DNA of 64,000 bases from Sphaerochaetaceae bacterium (GTDB lineage: Bacteria > Spirochaetota > Spirochaetia > Sphaerochaetales > Sphaerochaetaceae), in assembly GCA_028532915.1 (NCBI GenBank), contig JAQQAI010000089.1, positions 124,001-188,000 of the forward strand. The letters are read 5' to 3'. The notes beneath the pieces are model-generated. The model was given only the letters and a program-made list of their open reading frames with translations, ran no database searches and had not been told where the DNA came from. How positions within the stretch are numbered: the first letter of the stretch is position 1; the number at the start of each line of letters is the position of its first letter. This document shows positions 59,693 through 64,000 of the stretch, in pieces. Position numbers and translations under genes: made by a program.

Positions 59693-60307
59693 TCAGTCAC
59701 ATCTCACATCGTGAAGGATGGCACGGACTGTGGGGTCTCCGTACTGCTGGTCTATCTCTTCGCTTGTCAGACCGATGAATTCATGGTTCATATAGTGAAT
59801 CCATGCTTCATCCTCCTGATTGTAAAGTTCATGCTTGCGGCAGTAGTAATCCGGCTGGATAGGAAGAGGTTCGGCATCTTTGTAATGAATGACCTTGTAA
59901 TCATACACTGCAACTTTGATGTCATTTCGGGGAATTCCCTTTGAGAGCATCACATTCACCAGAGCATTGACGGTCTTTCCAGTATCGAAGATGTCATCGA
60001 CTATAAGTATCTTATCTCCGGTGCGCAGATGCTCAGGAGAATATGTCCATCCATCGATCCTTACCTCGCTTTCCATTTTCATATTCTCATATGAGCGGGC
60101 CACCACTGCAGCATAGAAGACAGGTCTCTGATCGGCCTGCTTCCTGATCAGCTTATAATATTCGCTGAATACATTCCCCATATATACTCCTCCTCTGAGA
60201 GAGATATATATGATATCGGGAATGAACCCGTCTTCTTTATGCATTTTATAAACAAGCTTCAAAGCTGCATCACGCTGCATCTCAGGGGTAATGAACTCTT
60301 TTTTCAT
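59693..60307 (-). CDS. Purine-type phosphoribosyltransferase
   Basis: A 204-residue type I phosphoribosyltransferase. The PRPP-binding loop is ILIVDDIFDTGKTVNAL (about 100-116), and the N-terminal PPi loop is ISLRGGVYMGN. The pattern D-D-I-F-D-T-G-K-T and the size suit the hypoxanthine/xanthine/guanine salvage group (Gpt/Hpt), but the hood and the substrate cannot be assigned with certainty. It is the last gene of the tpiA-to-prt run, 18 bases after map. Confidence 0.85.
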   Translation of the reverse strand: MKKEFITPEMQRDAALKLVYKMHKEDGFIPDIIYISLRGGVYMGNVFSEYYKLIRKQADQRPVFYAAVVARSYENMKMESEVRIDGWTYSPEHLRTGDKILIVDDIFDTGKTVNALVNVMLSKGIPRNDIKVAVYDYKVIHYKDAEPLPIQPDYYCRKHELYNQEDEAWIHYMNHEFIGLTSEEIDQQYGDPTVRAILHDVRCD

Positions 60308-60325
60308 GTGTAAAACCTCTTAAAA

Positions 60326-61084
60326 TTATTCTGCCAGTGTAAGGATTTGGATCCCTTCATCGGTTATCGCGATGGTATGTTCCCAGTGAGCGGATGGTTC
60401 ACCGTCGGCAGTGACTACTGTCCAGCCGTTCTCGAGGACCTCTACTCTTTTTGTCCCGATGTTGATCATCGGTTCGATAGCAAGGACCATTCCCTCCCGA
60501 AGTCGGGGATTAGGTGAAAAAGTGCTCACATAATTGGGTATCTGTGGATCCTCATGCACCTCAAGACCTACTCCGTGACCGCAGTAATCTCTCACTACAG
60601 AAAATCCGTTACGCTCGGCATGTTTAGATATCGGAGATCCGATATCATGGATCCGCGCCCCTTTTTTCCCGGCACCTTCTATTCCCGCATTGAGGCATTC
60701 TTTCGTGACCTTTACGAGTTTCTGTACTTTAGAGGGGACCTTTGAACCTACAAGCAAGGTTCTCGCAGCATCACTGATGTAGCCGTTGAGATTGATACCG
60801 ATATCGAGAGAGACAATATCACCATCCTTTACCACACGGTCTGAAGGTATGCCGTGTATGACTTCTTCATTCACGCTGATGCAGCAGCTGGCAGGAAAGC
60901 CCATATAATTAAGAAATGCCGGTTTCCCCTTATGTCTTACAATATAATCATAAGCGAACCCGTCAATCTCTTTCGTGGTCATTCCCGGTTCCACGAACGT
61001 TTCCAGAGTATCATGCAGCTGTGCAAGAAGTCTGCAGGAATCGTGGATGTACTTTATCTGATCTTTTGTCTTCAACATGATCAT
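60326..61084 (-). CDS. map: Methionine aminopeptidase, type I
   Basis: A 252-residue metalloprotease that removes N-terminal Met. The five metal ligands are visible: Asp in SLDIGINLNGYISDAART (both Asp), His in DYCGHGVGLEVHEDPQIPNY, Glu in LAIEPMI, and Glu in HWEHTIAIT. No N-terminal zinc-finger extension. The start overlaps the nusB stop as ATGA; the second ATG two codons on is possible. Confidence 0.97.
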   Translation of the reverse strand: MIMLKTKDQIKYIHDSCRLLAQLHDTLETFVEPGMTTKEIDGFAYDYIVRHKGKPAFLNYMGFPASCCISVNEEVIHGIPSDRVVKDGDIVSLDIGINLNGYISDAARTLLVGSKVPSKVQKLVKVTKECLNAGIEGAGKKGARIHDIGSPISKHAERNGFSVVRDYCGHGVGLEVHEDPQIPNYVSTFSPNPRLREGMVLAIEPMINIGTKRVEVLENGWTVVTADGEPSAHWEHTIAITDEGIQILTLAE

Positions 61085-61503
61085 CTCAACTGTTTCTCCA
61101 TTGAATCGAGAATACCGTTGATGAATTTATAGTTGACTTCCCTGCTGTATTCCTGTGATAGTCTTACACCTTCGGTTATAACGACATGTGAAGGGATATC
61201 TTTATCATACAGCAGAGAGAAGATGCTCATTCTGAGGATATTCCGATCAATAATATCTATCTTATCTAAAGGACGATTGATTGAATATTTGGTGATCATG
61301 GAATCGATCTCTTTTAGATGTTCTAATGTGCCTGCCAGCAAATATTTGGCAAATATTACCGTTTCCGGATTCAATGCTTCCCGTTCCTCATCAGTGAGAG
61401 TCGGGAACTCTTCGAATTCGGGATTCTCATAGATGACTTTGTGGAAATCCAGAGAATAGAGAGTCGTCAGGGCTAATTCTCGTGCCATGTGTCGGGAGCT
61501 CAA
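61081..61503 (-). CDS. nusB: Transcription antitermination factor NusB
   Basis: A 140-residue all-helical RNA-binding protein that, with NusE (S10), binds boxA in rRNA leaders. ARELALTTLYSLDF near the start and ILRMSIFSLLYDKDIPSHVV, ITEGVRLSQEYSREVNYKFI with NGILDS at the end are the family hallmarks. The start is a TTG at 61503, chosen because MSSRHMARELA matches the usual start and AGGAG lies ten bases upstream; the next ATG (61488) has no ribosome-binding site. It overlaps the parvulin stop (TTGA). Confidence 0.93.
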   Translation of the reverse strand: MSSRHMARELALTTLYSLDFHKVIYENPEFEEFPTLTDEEREALNPETVIFAKYLLAGTLEHLKEIDSMITKYSINRPLDKIDIIDRNILRMSIFSLLYDKDIPSHVVITEGVRLSQEYSREVNYKFINGILDSMEKQLR

Positions 61504-62558
61504 CTGTTATCATCTCCTGTATACTCGATTTTGATCTCTGCCTGACTGCGTAGAGTTTCAACCAGAGTATCGATGGCTTTCAGATACGCTGATTGTTTGT
61601 AGCGTGCACTCAGAGTCTGGGCGATGTACTGTTTTACTGTGGTCGTAGACTCAGGATTGATCCTGTCATCTATCGACAGAAGTTTCGGTTCGGTGTGAGT
61701 TGTGACTTTCACGATATGATACCCGCTCGGCGATTCGATCACGCCGGAAGGTTTTCCAAGCTGAAGAGAGAAAACTTCTTCAAAGAACTGATCGCCGAGA
61801 ACTTTTCTCAGATCGGCATCATCATAGGAAAGCCATCCGATGTCTCCGCCTTTCAGAGCAGAATCGGCATCTTTGGAATATTTGGGTACAAGTTCTTCGA
61901 ACGTATAGGTGTTGTATTTTAAATAACGGGCAAGCTGGTCCATCTGCTTTTTCACATCAGCTTTATCCTCGTTCTCGAACGGCATGAAAATATGAGAGAT
62001 CCTTACCAGTTCCGGGTTCATGAACTGAGCCCTGTTGGCACGGTAGAATGCAGAGATCTCCTCCTCTGTAGGTTCTCTATACGATTCGATAACAGCATTC
62101 TGAGTACCTCTCACGTACCTGTCTACAGAAGATGAATCCTGGAGGGTCTTCTTGAATTCGTCCAAAGTCAGACCGTAACTCTGCTTTACCGCAAGTTCGA
62201 ACTGCTGATCTGTAATACTCTGACCGGCCTGCTGTTCGAGATAGGCCTTCTGTTGAGCCACAAGAGTGTCAGCCTGAGCGTCTGTTACTGCATATCCATC
62301 ACGCTGAGCGCCTTGTATGACAAGAAGATCGTTGATCATCACATTCAGTACATCAATGGGCTTAATAGTGATGTTCGATCCGGCCGCCGCCGCTTCTTTC
62401 ACATACTGCTGATATCTCTGTTCAAGTTCCGATACACTGACACTCTCTTTTCTCGTAAGCTCGACAGTCGCCGCAACTTCTTCTGCAGACACTGTAAAGA
62501 TAGTGACAGACACCATGATCATCAGTAAGAATAATGTCCGTATGATATTCTTCTTCAT
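61500..62558 (-). CDS. Periplasmic peptidyl-prolyl isomerase, SurA/PrsA parvulin type
   Basis: A 352-residue exported protein. The signal peptide (1-25) ends near TVSA. The N-terminal SurA-like helices (about 40-170) include IKPIDVLNVMINDLLVIQGA and GLTLDEFKKTLQDS. A single parvulin domain (about 185-290) has VRISHIFMPF, SKDADSALKGGDIGWLSYDD and PSGVIESPSGYHIVKV. It likely assists outer-membrane protein folding together with BamA. The ATG at 62558 has GGAG six bases upstream. Confidence 0.9.
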   Translation of the reverse strand: MKKNIIRTLFLLMIMVSVTIFTVSAEEVAATVELTRKESVSVSELEQRYQQYVKEAAAAGSNITIKPIDVLNVMINDLLVIQGAQRDGYAVTDAQADTLVAQQKAYLEQQAGQSITDQQFELAVKQSYGLTLDEFKKTLQDSSSVDRYVRGTQNAVIESYREPTEEEISAFYRANRAQFMNPELVRISHIFMPFENEDKADVKKQMDQLARYLKYNTYTFEELVPKYSKDADSALKGGDIGWLSYDDADLRKVLGDQFFEEVFSLQLGKPSGVIESPSGYHIVKVTTHTEPKLLSIDDRINPESTTTVKQYIAQTLSARYKQSAYLKAIDTLVETLRSQAEIKIEYTGDDNS

Positions 62559-62573
62559 ATTATACTCCATAGA

Positions 62574-62987
62574 TTAGCCAAGTTTGATTCGTTTGCCGCT
62601 CTCTGTCGCGATCTGGTTGTTAGCAAGAACATCCGAATAGGTCAGATACATCCCCTGAGCTTCCATGAGCTTGAACAAAGCTTGAAGTGTCTTTGTAGAA
62701 CGGATGGAACCTTTGGAGATGAATGCGGCACTTCTCTTGCCGCTTATCGTACCGCATTGTCGCAAAAAGGTTCCTGTAGCTTCTGGAACTTTCCCTCCCC
62801 ATAAAGAAGCCGGGGGAACGATAACAGCAATATAATCGTAATAGGAGATGATCTTTCCGGTTTCCTTTCCCATATCGACAATATCACAATCCTCACCCTG
62901 TTTCATGATGCCAGAAGCAAAAGATGAAGCCAGATCCTTACAGGTATTTGAAGATTGTTTGTCGTAATAGAGAACACATACTTTCAT
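62574..62987 (-). CDS. Flavodoxin-fold protein of unknown function
   Basis: A 137-residue protein that begins MKVCVLYYDKQSSNTCKDLA, a flavodoxin-like first strand and phosphate loop, though without the usual T-x-T-x-x-T/S pattern. YDYIAVIVPPASLWGGKVPE looks like the loop that in flavodoxins binds the isoalloxazine ring. FMN binding is therefore possible but not shown. The ATG at 62987 has GAGG a few bases upstream. It lies between secG and the parvulin gene. Confidence 0.7.
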   Translation of the reverse strand: MKVCVLYYDKQSSNTCKDLASSFASGIMKQGEDCDIVDMGKETGKIISYYDYIAVIVPPASLWGGKVPEATGTFLRQCGTISGKRSAAFISKGSIRSTKTLQALFKLMEAQGMYLTYSDVLANNQIATESGKRIKLG

Positions 62988-63063
62988 TTCATACTCCTCA
63001 TTAAACAGGTAAGACCGCATAATACTATGCGGTCATATTTCCTATTTAAGAATAGTTTTATTG

Positions 63064-63381
63064 TTAATCAGCATTAGAATCGTTCCACCATTCCGTCGTT
63101 GTCTGGACCTGTTCCGTGGTAATGGAATCGGTCAGAGAATCAGTAGAAGGTGTTTTATTGACCACAGCAAGCAGCAGAGCGATCACCAGAAATGAACCGC
63201 CTAAGATCGCAGTGATCTTTGTGAGGACCTTGTTTGACTGGCTGCCGAATGTGGAATCACTTCCTCCTCCGAACACTCCGCCGAGCCCGGTACCGCCTTC
63301 GGTCTGGATAGCTACAAGAAAAACGAGTAGAAGACTTGCGATTACGAACAATACCAATAGAATAATGCTAATTACACCCAT
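63064..63381 (-). CDS. secG: Preprotein translocase subunit SecG
   Basis: A 105-residue subunit of SecYEG with two transmembrane helices (about 4-24 and 50-72) joined by the Gly-rich loop EGGTGLGGVFGGGSDSTFGS, the SecG hallmark, and TKITAILGGSFLVIALLLAV. The tail is Thr/Ser-rich. The ATG at 63381 has GGAG six bases upstream; a TTG four codons earlier is weaker. It follows tpiA by about a dozen bases, a common arrangement. Confidence 0.95.
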   Translation of the reverse strand: MGVISIILLVLFVIASLLLVFLVAIQTEGGTGLGGVFGGGSDSTFGSQSNKVLTKITAILGGSFLVIALLLAVVNKTPSTDSLTDSITTEQVQTTTEWWNDSNAD

Positions 63382-63393
63382 CGTGAACTCCAA

Positions 63394-64000
63394 TTAATCG
63401 TTATACCGCACAATAGGAGCGAAATTCTCAACTGAAAGTGAAGCTCCACCCACGAGTGCGCCATCGATATGTTCCATTGCCATTAATGACTTCACATTCG
63501 ATGGTTTTACTGAACCACCATACTGTATTATTACCGAATTAGCAACACCTTCGTTAAGCATTTCGGCAACTACACCGCGAATAAATGCATGAGCACTATT
63601 GGCATCATCTCCGGTTGCTGTCTTTCCGGTACCGATAGCCCATACAGGTTCATATGCAATTATAACACGGGACATGTCATTTGGGCTAACATCTTTTAAC
63701 CCTTCTGTGACCTGACGTTTCAGAACAGTCTCAAGCTGCCCGTTCTCGCGCTCCTCAAGCGTCTCTCCGACACACAGGATGACATCAAGCCCCTTTTCAA
63801 GGGCAAGGAGCACCTTTCTGTTGATGAATGCATCATCTTCCTTGTAGAGGGCTCTTCTTTCACTGTGTCCGAGGATGACGATCGATACACCTGCATCAAG
63901 AAGCATATCAGCAGAGACTTCACCCGTGAAGGCGCCGCTCTCTTTATCGCTCATATTCTGTGCTGCAACTTTGATATTGCTGTTTTTCACCTGCTCCACA
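63394..64000 (-). CDS. tpiA: Triosephosphate isomerase, 5' end outside the window
   Basis: At least 201 residues of a glycolytic TIM barrel; the start lies beyond position 64000. Present are VAAQNMSDKESGAFTGEVSA, the electrophilic His in ILGHSERR, the catalytic Glu in IAYEPVWAIGTGKTAT (Glu-Pro-Val-Trp-Ala loop 6) and IQYGGSVKPSN plus DGALVGGASL for the phosphate site. About 45-50 residues are missing compared with the usual 250, including the Asn-Lys motif near the start. Confidence 0.97.
   Translation of the reverse strand, partial: VEQVKNSNIKVAAQNMSDKESGAFTGEVSADMLLDAGVSIVILGHSERRALYKEDDAFINRKVLLALEKGLDVILCVGETLEERENGQLETVLKRQVTEGLKDVSPNDMSRVIIAYEPVWAIGTGKTATGDDANSAHAFIRGVVAEMLNEGVANSVIIQYGGSVKPSNVKSLMAMEHIDGALVGGASLSVENFAPIVRYND

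Noticed and set aside
1-64000. CRISPR arrays, insertion sequences, prophage genes, tRNA genes
   Set aside because: I looked for spaced direct repeats, transposase motifs, phage genes and T-arm sequences; apart from the tmRNA T-arm none was found.

Overview
The window is a housekeeping segment of a spirochaete (Spirochaetota) chromosome. The strongest signs are a cytidylate kinase fused to ribosomal protein S1, a GreA with a roughly 730-residue N-terminal extension, the gene order rimP-nusA-infB-rbfA-truB-ribF-rpsO-pnp, and an outer-membrane inventory of BamA, TamB and LptF/LptG. A Treponema- or Sphaerochaeta-like organism fits. No flagellar, rRNA or tRNA genes are present to narrow this down. 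I saw no insertion sequence, prophage, CRISPR array or integrase.

Layout, left to right. 1-3.3 kb: mazG, an orphan peptide-type binding protein and a BusR-like GntR/RCK_C regulator (minus strand), with a promoter pointing out of the window. 3.3-9.6 kb: scpA-scpB-rluB-cmk/rpsA-TPR protein-lipoprotein. 9.6-11.9 kb: rpe-dtd and recA, with a clear recA terminator and a palindrome at the recA promoter. 12-14.8 kb: the giant greA (plus strand) behind a structured leader. 14.8-29.7 kb: a minus-strand unit of about 15 kb running rimP-nusA-infB-rbfA-truB-ribF-rpsO-pnp-dut-lptF-lptG-tgt-murJ, with a textbook promoter and a terminator-like leader hairpin. 29.7-40.5 kb: tamB-bamA-mutS-zinc-ribbon protein. 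40.6-47.4 kb: tmk (plus), then lepB-hemW-yebC-ruvC-ruvA-ruvB-queA (minus). 47.4-49.9 kb: a membrane-anchored PEGA/sulfatase-modifying-like protein, smpB and tmRNA (plus). 49.9-51.6 kb: arsC-arsR and an outer-membrane protein. 51.7-55.5 kb: rpsD, yjbQ, uraA, and an SPFH protein paired with a small RHH-like protein. 55.5-59.6 kb: folD-miaB, an outer-membrane protein and a lipoprotein. 59.7-64 kb: tpiA (partial)-secG-flavodoxin-like-parvulin-nusB-map-phosphoribosyltransferase.

Most genes serve translation and ribosome biogenesis, DNA repair and recombination (recA, ruvABC, mutS), tRNA modification (tgt, queA, miaB, truB), trans-translation (smpB plus tmRNA) and envelope assembly. Many are joined by ATGA or TAATG overlaps.

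I did not find a clearly new multi-gene system. Points worth checking are a thymidylate kinase whose P-loop lysine is replaced by threonine, a NusA with a C-terminal zinc ribbon, a RibF whose riboflavin-kinase half has lost its signature, several genes whose -10 box sits 7-11 bases before the ATG with no Shine-Dalgarno (likely leaderless), terminators whose stems lie inside coding ends, structured leaders at greA and rimP, and the SPFH/RHH pair.
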